A DNA stretch of 64,000 bases, taken from NCBI RefSeq assembly GCF_002494345.1, contig NZ_NXNI01000001.1, positions 2,728,001 through 2,792,000 of the forward strand. The letters are read 5' to 3'. The notes beneath the pieces are model-generated. The model did no database searches. It saw nothing but the letters and a program-made list of their open reading frames with translations, and was not told the origin of the DNA. The translations under genes were made by a program, and so were the position numbers. Of the stretch, positions 38,431-50,800 are shown piece after piece (the first letter of the stretch is position 1; each line of letters starts with the position of its first letter). Origin of the DNA: Natrinema ejinorense (GTDB lineage: Archaea; Halobacteriota; Halobacteria; Halobacteriales; Natrialbaceae).

Positions 38431-39334
38431 CCCTCATGCGGGGGTCGAGGGCGTCTCGCATCCCGTCGCCGAGGAGATTGAATCCCAACACGGTGAGTGC
38501 GAGGAACAGCCCTGGGAAGAACGACCACCACCAGGCCCCCGAGAACAGGCCCCGCTGGACACCCTCGGAGAGCATCATTCCCCACGAGGGGTCGCCGGGG
38601 CTCGCACCGAACCCGAGGAACGACAGCGCCGCGATGTCGATGATCGCCAGGCCGTAGTTCAGCGTCGACTGGACGGTGATCGGTGCCAGGCAGTTGGGCA
38701 GGACGTGGCGAATCAACAGCCGCGGATCGGTCGCACCGAGGGCGCGCGTCGCCTCGATGTACTCGTCCTCGAGGACTTTGAGCGCTGCGCCGCGGACGAC
38801 GCGGGCGAACCGCGGCGTGTAGACGAGGGTGAGCGCGGCGACCGCACGCCACAGCCCCAGCGAATCGGGGAAGATCGTGACGAGTGCAAGCGCCAGTAGC
38901 AGCGACGGGAACGACAGCAACACGTCCATCGTCCGCATGATAACGTTGTCCGTGAGGTCGCCGTAGTAGGCGGCGACGATGCCGGCAGTGATGCCGAGGA
39001 CCGTGGACGCGAGGACGGTCGCGGTCCCGAATTTCAGCGCGAACCACGCACCATAGAGGACACGGGGGAAGATGTCGCGGGCCTGTCCGTCGGTCCCGAA
39101 CCAGAACTCCGCGCTCGGGCCTGCTTTCGTCGGGTTCGTCCCGAACTGGGTGCTGACGATCGCGCCGAGATCGTACGCGAACCGCGCGTAGATGGCGACG
39201 GCGAACATCCCACCGATGATGGCGAGACCGATCACGGCGATGCGATTCGACAGCAGTTCCGTGAGGAACGGACTGGCGCGGATGCGATCCACAGTACTGC
39301 GCTCGATGTCTGACGATTGGGTTTCCGTGCTCAT
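38417..39334 (-). CDS. dppC: Dipeptide/oligopeptide ABC permease DppC
   Basis: 305-aa permease with an N-terminal cytoplasmic segment, about six helices and the binding-protein-dependent EAA loop EYIEATRALGATDPRLLIRH with NCLAPITV. GTDGQARDIFPRVLYGAWFA is the normal DppC feature after the first large loop. It pairs with DppB (4-nt ATGA overlap upstream) to import peptides or nickel-like chelates. Confidence 0.93.
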   Translation of the reverse strand: MSTETQSSDIERSTVDRIRASPFLTELLSNRIAVIGLAIIGGMFAVAIYARFAYDLGAIVSTQFGTNPTKAGPSAEFWFGTDGQARDIFPRVLYGAWFALKFGTATVLASTVLGITAGIVAAYYGDLTDNVIMRTMDVLLSFPSLLLALALVTIFPDSLGLWRAVAALTLVYTPRFARVVRGAALKVLEDEYIEATRALGATDPRLLIRHVLPNCLAPITVQSTLNYGLAIIDIAALSFLGFGASPGDPSWGMMLSEGVQRGLFSGAWWWSFFPGLFLALTVLGFNLLGDGMRDALDPRMRDAVD

Positions 39335-40344
39335 TGGTCGATCCGTGGGTCGAGGATGGAGTACGTGATGTCGACGAAGAGATTCACGATCGTGTACATG
39401 AACGCGAACACGAGAACGGTCGCCTGTACCACCGGGTAGTCGCTCTGGTTGATCGCGGACACGAGCAGCGTCCCGATGCCGTTGATCTCGAAGACGGTCT
39501 CGGTCAGTACGGAGCCGCCGAGCATCGAGCCGAACTGGATACCGATGATGGTGATAACGGGGATAAACGCGTTCCGGAGCCCGTGTTTCATGACGGTCGT
39601 CTTCGCGCCTTGCCCCTTCGCGCGGGCCGTCCGCATGTAGTCCTGTCGGACGACCTCCAGCATCGACGACCGCATCATTCGGGAGATAAACGCCATCGAA
39701 TAGATACCGAGGACGACGACTGGCATGAGCAGATGGCGAGCAGCGGACTGGAACGCAGCCATGTCCCCGGCCAGCAGCGTGTCGACGAGGATGAACCCGG
39801 TCGTCGAATCGATGAAGTACGTCGACCCGATACGGCCACTCGTCGGCAGCACGCCCAGAATCTGGGCGAACAGCAGTATGAGGAGCGGACCGCTCCAGTA
39901 GATCGGGACGCTGATACCTGCGAGGGCCCCGATCCGGGAGAAGTGGTCGGTCAGCGTGTCCTGTTTGACGGCGCTCAATATACCGAGCGGGAGCCCGAAC
40001 AGTAGACCCGCAGCCTGTCCGAGAATTGCGAGCTCGATGGTGATCGGGAGCCGGTCGGCGAGGATGTCACTCACATCGGTGCCACGCCGGACCTGGTAGG
40101 ATTGTCCGAAATCCAGCGTCGCGGTGTCCTGGAGGAATCGGACGTATTGTTGCCACAACGGATCGTTGAGTCCGAGATCCGTTCGAACCTGTTCGATGAA
40201 CTCCTGGCTCGCCCGTTGGCCCGCGATGGCTACCGCAGGATCTCCCGGCGAGAGGTGGAGGATAGCGAAGACGACTGTTGCCACTCCGAACAACACCGGA
40301 CCGAGCAACAGCAGACGTTTGGCTACGAACCGCTTTGAGACCAT
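39331..40344 (-). CDS. dppB: Dipeptide/oligopeptide ABC permease DppB
   Basis: 337-aa permease. It starts with RFVAKRLLLLGPVLFGVATV and FAILHLSPGDPA (DppB signature) and has the EAA loop VRQDYMRTARAKGQGAKTTV with KHGLRNAFIPV. It ends VDITYSILDPRIDQ, also diagnostic. About six helices. It lies 49 nt after dppA and overlaps dppC by 4 nt, so it is co-transcribed. Confidence 0.94.
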   Translation of the reverse strand: MVSKRFVAKRLLLLGPVLFGVATVVFAILHLSPGDPAVAIAGQRASQEFIEQVRTDLGLNDPLWQQYVRFLQDTATLDFGQSYQVRRGTDVSDILADRLPITIELAILGQAAGLLFGLPLGILSAVKQDTLTDHFSRIGALAGISVPIYWSGPLLILLFAQILGVLPTSGRIGSTYFIDSTTGFILVDTLLAGDMAAFQSAARHLLMPVVVLGIYSMAFISRMMRSSMLEVVRQDYMRTARAKGQGAKTTVMKHGLRNAFIPVITIIGIQFGSMLGGSVLTETVFEINGIGTLLVSAINQSDYPVVQATVLVFAFMYTIVNLFVDITYSILDPRIDQ

Positions 40345-40393
40345 TATTCGGATGTACGTGTAGGATTTTCAAACGTTTCCGTCAACTGGAAGC

Positions 40394-42037
40394 CTACTCG
40401 AGGTCGACCAGGTGGAGGTGTGGACCACCGATAGCCGAAATCGTGTAATTGTTCACGTTGTTACGAACGCCCCGGACCTCGTCGGCGTAGTCGATGAAGA
40501 CCCACGGCGCTTCCTCGCGAGCGATCTGGGCCGCCTCGTGGTAGAGGGTGGTACGCTCGTCCTTGTCTGCCGTCTGTTGGGCTTTCTCGACGAGTTCCAT
40601 GTAGTCCTGGTTCGCCCACGCGCTCCGGTTGGACGTGTTGAATCCCTCCGTTCCCCAGTCGACCCAATCCTGTCCGTCGGGGGACTCGACTTGCGGGTGG
40701 AGGAGGACGTAGTAGAAGTTGTCCGGGTCGGCGTTGTCCGTGTACCAGCCGGCCAGGGACGCGTCGTGTTTCCCCTCGGCAGTGTAGGTGAGGTAGTCCG
40801 AGAACTGCCGTTCGTCGATAGTGACATCGATGCCGATCTCGCCGAGGTTCGTTCGGATGGTTTCCGCCGTCGGAAGCGGTGCCGGGTTGTAGCCACGAGC
40901 GTTCTGGAAGGTCGTCAAGTCGAAGGAGAACCCGTCACTGTACTCCGTTTCGTCCAGCAGGGACTGGGCCTCCTCCGGATCGTAGGCGTACGGACTGAGA
41001 TCGTCGTTGTGTCCGAAGAGAGCCGGCGGACACGGCTGGTCGGCCTGTTCCGCGATACCGGAGTAGACCTCGTTGACGATGGATTCGGTGTCGATGGCGT
41101 AACTGATCGCTTTCCGGACCTTGGGATCGCGGAACGCCTCCATCCGGGACTGGTTCATCGACATGTAGCCGACGTTGATACCCTGTCCGGACTGAACCTT
41201 GGCGGCATCGGATTCCTCGACCGTGCCGATGTTGTCGGGACCGAGGTTGTCGATGATATCGAGTTCGCCCTCGACGAGCGCCTGCGTGCGCGTCGAGTTC
41301 TGGCCGCGCTCGAGGAACAAGAGTTCGTCCACGTTCGGGCCATCGCCCCAGTAGTTGTCGTTGGGGGTCAGCAGGATACGGCCGTTCGAGTCGTCGAGTT
41401 CATCGAGCTGGAACGGGCCGGTTCCGTTGGCGTCCGCGGTGAAGTCGAAGTCGTTCTCGATACCGTCTTTGGGGAGGACGACGGCAGCGAACATCGCGAG
41501 ATTTCGCACGAACGGTGCGTAGGGGCTCTTAAGCGTGATGTTCAGCGTGTAGTCGCCGTCGGCCGAAACGGAGTCGATCCAGTTACCGAGCGTGAACGGC
41601 CCGTAGACGGAACTCTCCTCGGCGTAGTACTCGTACTCCTCGTCGACGAACCGCCGGTAGGTCGCGATGAAGTCGTCGGCGGTGAAGTCGGTCCCGTCGT
41701 CGAACTGGGCGTCCTCGCGGAGCTCGAGCGTGACGTCTTTGCCGTCCATCGACCAGTCGGTCGCGAGGCTCTTCGTGATGGCCGCCTCGCCGGGTTTGAA
41801 ATCGATGAGTCCGTCGTAAATCTGGTTCGTGACTTTCGAGACCTCGCCGCTGGTCGTGTTCTGTGGGTCGAGGGTTTTCGAGTGTGCACTGCGGCCGTAC
41901 CGGAGCGTGCTGCCATTGCCACCACTGTCGCCGCCGAGACAGCCGGAAAGAGAACTCGCTGCGGTTGCGACGACCGTCGCGCTACCGGCGGACTTCAGGA
42001 AACTACGTCTGTCAAATTGGCCACTATCGCCTGACAT
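40394..42037 (-). CDS. dppA: Dipeptide/oligopeptide-binding lipoprotein DppA
   Basis: 547-aa solute-binding protein of family 5. Tat signal with RRSFLK and lipobox LSGC at residue 33. Typical pieces: LDPQNTTSGEVSKVTNQIYD, the LRYGRSAHSKTL opening, and the lobe ITKSLATDWSMDGKDVTLEL. It presents peptides to DppBC. A TATA box on the minus strand at 42059-42068 is centred 26 nt before the ATG, so the mRNA is leaderless. Confidence 0.93.
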   Translation of the reverse strand: MSGDSGQFDRRSFLKSAGSATVVATAASSLSGCLGGDSGGNGSTLRYGRSAHSKTLDPQNTTSGEVSKVTNQIYDGLIDFKPGEAAITKSLATDWSMDGKDVTLELREDAQFDDGTDFTADDFIATYRRFVDEEYEYYAEESSVYGPFTLGNWIDSVSADGDYTLNITLKSPYAPFVRNLAMFAAVVLPKDGIENDFDFTADANGTGPFQLDELDDSNGRILLTPNDNYWGDGPNVDELLFLERGQNSTRTQALVEGELDIIDNLGPDNIGTVEESDAAKVQSGQGINVGYMSMNQSRMEAFRDPKVRKAISYAIDTESIVNEVYSGIAEQADQPCPPALFGHNDDLSPYAYDPEEAQSLLDETEYSDGFSFDLTTFQNARGYNPAPLPTAETIRTNLGEIGIDVTIDERQFSDYLTYTAEGKHDASLAGWYTDNADPDNFYYVLLHPQVESPDGQDWVDWGTEGFNTSNRSAWANQDYMELVEKAQQTADKDERTTLYHEAAQIAREEAPWVFIDYADEVRGVRNNVNNYTISAIGGPHLHLVDLE

Positions 42038-42058
42038 AACACTACGGCGTGCATCGAT

Positions 42059-42068
42059 GTATATAGTA
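42059..42068 (-). promoter_or_regulatory. TATA box of dppA
   Basis: tactatatac on the minus strand, centred 26 nt upstream of the dppA ATG. A second AT-rich stretch, taaatatttaattaag at 42146-42161, lies in the 211-bp gap after the ATPase gene and may be an upstream element or terminator. Confidence 0.6.
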
Positions 42069-42248
42069 CTTACGGATGCGCATGGGAATTAAACAGTTGA
42101 CGGACAAAAGAAGTCCAAATTGACCAATTTTTCCCCGCATTGGGCTAAATATTTAATTAAGTTGTGGGAAACTATTTCGGGGCCGTGCTGGCCGCTTACG
42201 GAACCGGTACCGGAGGACAACTGGCACAGCGGCGTGGACTCGGCCCGT

Positions 42249-45239
<2,991 letters not shown>

Positions 45240-45260
45240 TGAAAGCAGTTCTCGAGTCAA

Positions 45261-45270
45261 TAATGAAATA
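45261..45270 (-). promoter_or_regulatory. TATA-like box of the fused ATPase gene
   Basis: tatttcatta on the minus strand, centred 26 nt before the GTG at 45239. It supports GTG as the start because the upstream in-frame ATGs would lie before this promoter. Confidence 0.55.
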
Positions 45271-45321
45271 GTTTGCGGGATTTGGGTAACGTTTATCTCC
45301 GGTGATGCACGCGATGCAGAC

Positions 45322-45816
45322 ATGAGCGAGAATCCGGCGGCTGAGACTCCCAGCAACGGTCCGGCACAGTCCGGTTGGGAGTCCGTCATCGAGGACATGG
45401 CGGCGACCGCAGAGGAGTACCGCGACGACGGCTGGACGGCCCTCGAGCTCCATCCCGGGGACTCCGTCCTCGTCGACTCCGAGATGCGGACGGGCCTCGA
45501 CGTGGTCCTTCCGGACCCCGAGTACGAGGAACTCGAGTCACTGACCGCGGACTGCGTGTTCGCGGACGTGGACGTCTTCCGTGCTGAGCACGGCAGGATG
45601 ATCTACCTGCTCGTCGTCGAGAAGGATCCCGATAGACGGACGGCCGTGTTCGTTCCCGCCTACTACGACCCCTCCTCCGGTCAGTCGAAACTCGAGACCA
45701 TCGACTCCGACGGGACGTTCACGCTGTTCTGCAGGCGATTGAACGACGACTACGTCGAGTTCGTCCACGACGACGTGGGACCGTTTCTCCCGGCAGCGCT
45801 GTCGGACGGCCAGTAG
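45322..45816 (+). CDS. Haloarchaeal DUF7529-type protein
   Basis: 164-aa acidic soluble protein. [20 protein letters not shown] and the following helix, [20 protein letters not shown], and [10 protein letters not shown] with [17 protein letters not shown] look conserved. I place it in the haloarchaeal DUF7529 family from memory; function unknown. It is divergent from the dipeptide ATPase gene (82-bp gap with promoters for both; gtttatctcc at 45291-45300 for this gene), which may reflect shared control. Confidence 0.72.
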   Translation: MSENPAAETPSNGPAQSGWESVIEDMAATAEEYRDDGWTALELHPGDSVLVDSEMRTGLDVVLPDPEYEELESLTADCVFADVDVFRAEHGRMIYLLVVEKDPDRRTAVFVPAYYDPSSGQSKLETIDSDGTFTLFCRRLNDDYVEFVHDDVGPFLPAALSDGQ

Positions 45817-45897
45817 GAGTTCCCACTCGGTTCCGGCGGCGTACCGCGGCCGGTCGAACCCGATTCCGGTCGGCGGAGACGGACCGGTTCGGTCCCG

Positions 45898-46374
45898 TCA
45901 CTCGACGGCGAGTCGCGGCTCGTCGTCCCACTCGTCAATCTCGTCGGGATCGACCTGCACCGTTAGTACGGGAACCGAGGCCCGTCGGACGACCCGTTCC
46001 GTGACGCTGCCGAGCAACAGCCGATCGATTCCGCCGCGGCCGTGGGTCCCCATCACGACCAGATCGCACGCCGACGGATCGGCTTCCCGGACGATGACCT
46101 GACTCGGTGTCCCCTCGAGAACCTGGGTTTCGACCGTCACGTCGTCCGGTGCGAGTTCCTCGACGCGACGGATCGCCGACCGACCTTCCTCGCGAAGCGC
46201 ATCGCTGACTCCCTCGAGGGCTGTTTCCATGGGCAGTCCGCCGTAGCCGGCCGCGTTCACGACGTAGAGCGCACGAACCGTCGCGTCGTGTCGCTCCGCG
46301 AGATCGAACGCGTACTCGAGCGCGCGCTCGACCTCCCGTGAGCCGTCGGTGGGAACGAGAATGCGGTCGTACAT
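45898..46374 (-). CDS. Universal stress protein (UspA family)
   Basis: 158-aa single Usp domain: MYDRILVPTDGSREVERALE at the start and the nucleotide loop VVMGTHGRGGIDRLLLGSVT (G-x2-G-x9-G-S/T), so it likely binds ATP. Length normal. The ATG at 46374 is the family start; the longer frame adds 11 odd residues. The palindrome atgatatcat lies just upstream (46384-46393). Confidence 0.93.
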   Translation of the reverse strand: MYDRILVPTDGSREVERALEYAFDLAERHDATVRALYVVNAAGYGGLPMETALEGVSDALREEGRSAIRRVEELAPDDVTVETQVLEGTPSQVIVREADPSACDLVVMGTHGRGGIDRLLLGSVTERVVRRASVPVLTVQVDPDEIDEWDDEPRLAVE

Positions 46375-46566
46375 TGTGGGACATGATATCATACAACGAG
46401 ATTCCATATGAACGTTGTTCTACCGCGAAAGAGTGTCGAGCAGATTGACGAGTTGTGGAACGCGAACAGCGGATTCACTCCCCTCGGACCGGTGAACGCG
46501 AGCGACAGCGTCCGCCGAGCAGGGCGAGGGGAAACGCTGATACAGCCACCGATCAAACCGGGGGCC

Positions 46567-47028
46567 ATGAGCGACAACCCGTGGACGGACCGGATCGTCG
46601 GGGAGCGAATGACCGTCGATCAGGAGTTCTCGACGCGGATCGAGTCGTCGCAGTTTTCCAACCAGCAGTGGAGCCTGATCATGACCGCCACGGAGTTCGA
46701 GATCGAGCACCCCGACGATCCCGATCGGGCACGAATCGTGGCCAACACCGACAAGATAGACGGAATCATCCCCGAACTCGAGAACGTACAGACGGGGATG
46801 GGCGCGATGGGCGGACAGGGGGACGGTGGTGGCTCGAGTTCGTCGGGCGGCGGCGTGTTCGACTCGATCATGGGTGCACTCGGCATCGGCGGCAACAGCG
46901 GTCCGTCGGAGAGAGAACAACGCGAGGCGGCCGAGCGGCTCACACAGGAGTACGCCGACGAACTCCAGTCCCACCTCGAATCGAAGGGGAAGTGGGAGAC
47001 GATTCGGCGCACGGCTGGCGACGAGTAA
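46567..47028 (+). CDS. Haloarchaeal DUF5799-type protein
   Basis: 153-aa protein beginning MSDNPWTDRIVGERMTVDQE, which I recognise as the DUF5799 family (from memory). The first 80 residues (FSNQQWSLIMTATEFEIEHP ... ANTDKIDGIIPELENV) are conserved. A Gly/Ser-rich low-complexity linker (GGQGDGGGSSSSGGG) and a charged C-terminal helix follow. No catalytic motif. An upstream frame to 46408 has different composition and is left out. Confidence 0.75.
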   Translation: MSDNPWTDRIVGERMTVDQEFSTRIESSQFSNQQWSLIMTATEFEIEHPDDPDRARIVANTDKIDGIIPELENVQTGMGAMGGQGDGGGSSSSGGGVFDSIMGALGIGGNSGPSEREQREAAERLTQEYADELQSHLESKGKWETIRRTAGDE

Positions 47029-47070
47029 GCCGCCACGAATCAATCGGAGGCCGACCGGCCGGCGTGCTCC

Positions 47071-47214
47071 TCAGTCGCCGGCATGAAAGAGCGTGTACTC
47101 GCTCGTTTCGTAGATGTTGATGAGTTCGTTGATGAGTTCGTCGTCGGATTCGTCGTCGACGCGCAGTGCATCCAGCCGTTCGATCGTCTCTTCCTCGAGT
47201 TCGACGGATGGCAT
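47071..47214 (-). CDS. Small haloarchaeal protein (47 aa), possible ribbon-helix-helix
   Basis: 47-aa protein: MPSVELEEETIERLDALRVD, then DDELINELINIYETSE and a short YTLFHAGD tail. An N-terminal strand with E-L-x-E-E followed by a helix ERLDALR is the pattern of antitoxin-like ribbon-helix-helix proteins found widely in haloarchaea. A minus-strand gcgtttttgc element centred 26 nt upstream predicts a leaderless mRNA. No toxin partner is adjacent. DNA binding is inferred. Confidence 0.65.
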   Translation of the reverse strand: MPSVELEEETIERLDALRVDDESDDELINELINIYETSEYTLFHAGD

Positions 47215-47265
47215 AGTCGAGCGTTCGTCGTCGACGAGCAAAAACGCCACGGGGGGGCCGACGTC

Positions 47266-47354
47266 TCATACGGTTTGCTGTCCCGATCTCCCGGTGGGAC
47301 CGCAGGGCGGTCCCGGTCCCACCGGCACTGACGGACAGGAGACCGTATCACGCC
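47266..47354. repeat. Structured repeat, family B copy 2 (89 nt)
   Basis: Same length as the copy at 29604-29692, with four substitutions. Read on the minus strand, the codons just before its right end could encode DDVELA followed by the repeat-supplied TGA, like the end of a lost gene. Located upstream of the 47-aa protein gene. Confidence 0.85.
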
Positions 47355-47444
47355 AGTTCGACGTCGTCTGGCCCTCCGACGCGGTCCCCTCAAGCTCTGG
47401 TGCAAGCCACAGCATCTTTACGGAGGGTTCCCGACCGTAGAAGT

Positions 47445-47735
47445 ATGACAGACGAAGTCCAGACGACGACCTTCTCGATCAGTTCCGAAGACGGCGAGAC
47501 CGACGAGGTGACGGTTCCATCCGGCCTCATCGACCTCGTCGCCGAGGGCGATCAGACCGACACCGAAACGGTCGGCGACGTCGTATTGCTCTCCTTTGCC
47601 AGCCGCGCCCACCACATCGTCCACCACGGCGAGGACGCTGACGAGGAACTCGAGGCCCAGGAGGCCCGCGTGATGGATCTCTTCGAGGAACGGTTCGGCG
47701 TCACGTTCGGCGAGGCGACCGGCCACCAGCACTGA
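47445..47735 (+). CDS. Small acidic haloarchaeal protein (DUF7545-type)
   Basis: 96-aa acidic protein. The pattern EVTVPSGLIDLVAEGDQTD, VVLLSFASRAHHIVHHGEDA and VMDLFEERFGVTFGEATGH is one I know from small haloarchaeal proteins (DUF7545-like, from memory). The paired His residues in AHHIVHHG could bind metal. Promoter-like gcatctttac about 28 nt upstream fits a leaderless mRNA. Function unknown. Confidence 0.7.
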   Translation: MTDEVQTTTFSISSEDGETDEVTVPSGLIDLVAEGDQTDTETVGDVVLLSFASRAHHIVHHGEDADEELEAQEARVMDLFEERFGVTFGEATGHQH

Positions 47736-47841
47736 CGGCCACGACACGCTCCGGCGCTCGAGTAGTCCCCTCCACCGAACGATCGTAGCGGACGGGTCAG
47801 CGGGGGAACGGCGACTCGAGAGAGTCAGCAACGGCTATCCG

Positions 47842-50800
47842 TCACCGCCACCGGGAGATGTCCCGGTCGGCGCGGACAGCGGCTTCTCCGGGCGATCCCG
47901 ATTCTTCGGGGGAGTCCGATTCTGCAGGCAGCCCGGGTTCCGCCGGCGGCCCCGGCTCGTCGGGTGGTCCCGGTTCTGCGGGCGGTCCCGGTTCCTCCGG
48001 TGGTCCCGGCTCGTCGGGCGGCCCCGGTTCTGCGGGCGGTCCAGGTTCCTCCGGTGGTCCCGACTCGTCGGGTGGGCCGGGTTCCGCCGGTGGTCCCGGT
48101 TCCGCCGGTGGAGTCGCTTCGATCGTCACCGACGCCTGATCGTCGTCGGTCGTGATCGTGTGCGTCGACGCGCCCGCCGGCAACGTCGACGAGAACTCGA
48201 TCTCGGCCGCTTCCCCGCCCGCGAGCGTCACGGTGGCTTCGGCGACGGGCTGCTCGTCGACGCTATAGGTCACCGTCTGCGTTCCCTCGAGGTCGCCCTG
48301 ATTTTCGACCGTCGCTGTCACCGTCACTTCCTCGCCGGGCTCCCCGCTCGCAGGCGCTGACACGTCGGCGACGGCGAACGTCGCCGGTTCACCGCTTTCC
48401 TCGACGGTGACCGTCGCCTCGGCAGTCTCGTTGTCGGTCGAAACCTCGATCGTGTACTCGCCGGGCTCGAGATCGTCCGTCTCGGTCGATAACGAGACGG
48501 CCTGGGTCTCGCCGGGTTCGAGGGCGATCGATTCCGAGTCGACCGTGCGGTCGTCGACCGCGAGCGAGACGTTCTGGGTGCCCGCCTCGCCGCCGACGTT
48601 TTCGATCTCGGTTTCGACCTCGAGTTGCTCACCCTGTTCGATGGAGCTCGATACGTCGGCGATCGAGACGCTGAAGTTCGCGGGATCTGACGGTTCGATC
48701 TCGCCGGCGGGCGGCGTGGCCGCAGTCACCGGGTCGTCGTAGCCGTAGTTCGCGAGGTCGACTTCCCAGACGAGCCGTTCGTCGTCGCTCTCGGGCGTCC
48801 ACTCGACCGTGACCGTTCCCTCGCCGGGTTCGAGTTCGCTCGGCGGTTCGTCGGTCGTCGTTCCCGCCACGAACTGACTGTTTCCGGCGATCGCCGCATC
48901 GTTCGGGTTCTCGTAGCCGAACGTCACGTCGATGCCGTCGTCGGTCGGTGTCGTTTCCTCGACCGAAAGCGACGGGAGTTCCGGTCGAGCTTCCTCGTCG
49001 CACGCCCTCGCCGACGGATTCGGGTAGTCGATTCCGGCGAAGGGGATCGCCTCGGGCGAACTGATACCGGAGATGTACGTGCCGAACGTGCCGTAGTCGG
49101 GCACCTCGACGAGCACCTCGTCGCCGTCGGTCGTCACGTCGCGTTCCTCACCGATCTCGAAGACGATCGTGCCCGTAAACGGTGCGTCGACGTCCTCGCC
49201 GACGGAAACGTAATCTTCGATGATGGTGTTCCCGAAGCCCGCCTGATCGTAGAAGCCGGTGCTCGCGGCGACCTGGTCGCCCTCCTCGAGCGAGGCGGTG
49301 ACCACTGCTCGCGAGCAACTCTCGAACTCGACGTCGAACGACTCGAGTTCGCTGTCGACCGTGTACGCGACGGAATCCGTCTCGATGGGCGTTCCGTCCG
49401 CGGCCGCGACGACGGCGACGTCCAGCGTCGCGTTCTCCTCGAGGGGTGGCTCGAGAGCCAACTCCGTCGGGCCGATCGTCCGATTGGCCGAAAACGTCTC
49501 GCTCTCGGCGAGTTGCGTGCCGTTCTCGTCGGTGACCGTGAGGGCGTACTCGACCGACGCGTTGGCCGCGGTGACGGTAATCGTCTCGCCGTCACCCGTC
49601 TGATCGGCCACCGTGAGGTTCGCCGTGGGGCCCGCGGGATCGGGTTCGACGACCGTGTACTCGATCGTGTCGGTTGCCAGCACCGCGTCGTCGGCCGCAG
49701 CGCGAACGGAGACGTCGACGCTCGTGTTCGCCTCGAGTGGCGGCTCGAGGTCGAGCGTCCGTTCCGCGACCGTCTCGTTCGCTTCGAACTGTTCGCTGTC
49801 GACCCGTTCGCCGTCGTATTCGGCTGCGATGACGTATGGCACGGACGCACTCGCCGCGTCGATCTCGAGGGTATCTCCCTCGCCGTCCTGATCGTCGACC
49901 GAAAGCGTCGCCGTCGGCTCGTCGACGGGTTCGTCCGCGACGGTATACTCGATGGAGTCGTTCGCGAGCGTCGTCCCGTCCTCGCCGACGACGGAGACGT
50001 CGACGGTCGCGTTCGCCTCGAGTGGCGGCTCGAGGTCGAGCGTGAGGTCAGTCACCCCTTCGTCGGCGTCGAACATGTCGCTCTCGACTGCGTTCCCGTC
50101 GTACTCCGCGGTCACGGTGTACGGGACCGAGGCGTTCGCCGCCTCGACCTCGAGCGTTTCACCGTCGCCGACCTGATCCGAGACCGACAGCGTCGCCTCG
50201 GGAGCGTCGCCCGGTTCGTCCACCACCGTTACGAACGCGCCGTCGAGTACCGGTGCCCCGCTCTCGGCGACGTACGGGACGTCCTCCTCGCCACCGGAGT
50301 CGGCGTACCCGAAGGTTTCGTCGTCGTTCGTATCGTGATGGACGACGGCCACGAGCGACGTGGTCTCCGCCAGCGGCTCGTCGAGTTCGACCGTGACGTT
50401 CTCGTGATCGCCCGCCTCGAGATAGCTCGAGACGCCGAGGATATCGTCGGGATCGGCGTCGACGGCGATCCCCCCGTAGACGGCCACGAAGCCGCCATCC
50501 GAGAGGGAGACGTTCTCGATAGTGACGGTCTCCCCGTCGGACTCCTGGTCACGGAAGTCGATCGAAGCCGTTCCCTCGACCCTATCGATCGTCTCGATCC
50601 GCTGGACGACGTCGACTTCGACGCGTTGGGAGATCACCGTGACGTCGTCGGTGTCCTCCCGAATGGCATAAGCGGTCGCGTCGGCCGCCGTCTCCTGCGT
50701 CAGCGTCTGGAGTTGCGTGATACCGATCCGCTGGGACTGGACGACTCGAGCCGTCTCCACGGTCGCGATCCGTGCCGCCGTCTGGACCTGCGTGACCGTC

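Noticed and set aside
42120-42248. AT-rich segment between dppA and the ATPase gene as a possible origin or small gene
   Set aside because: Too short, no ORB-like repeats or orc/cdc6 gene nearby, and no credible frame; more likely promoter or terminator sequence.
46408-46566. N-terminal extension of the DUF5799-type gene
   Set aside because: Composition differs and the family starts at MSDNPW.
47860-48115. Short-period repeats that might suggest a CRISPR array
   Set aside because: Units are 18-33 bp coding repeats without unique spacers; they encode the Pro-rich tail. No CRISPR array or cas gene was seen in the window.
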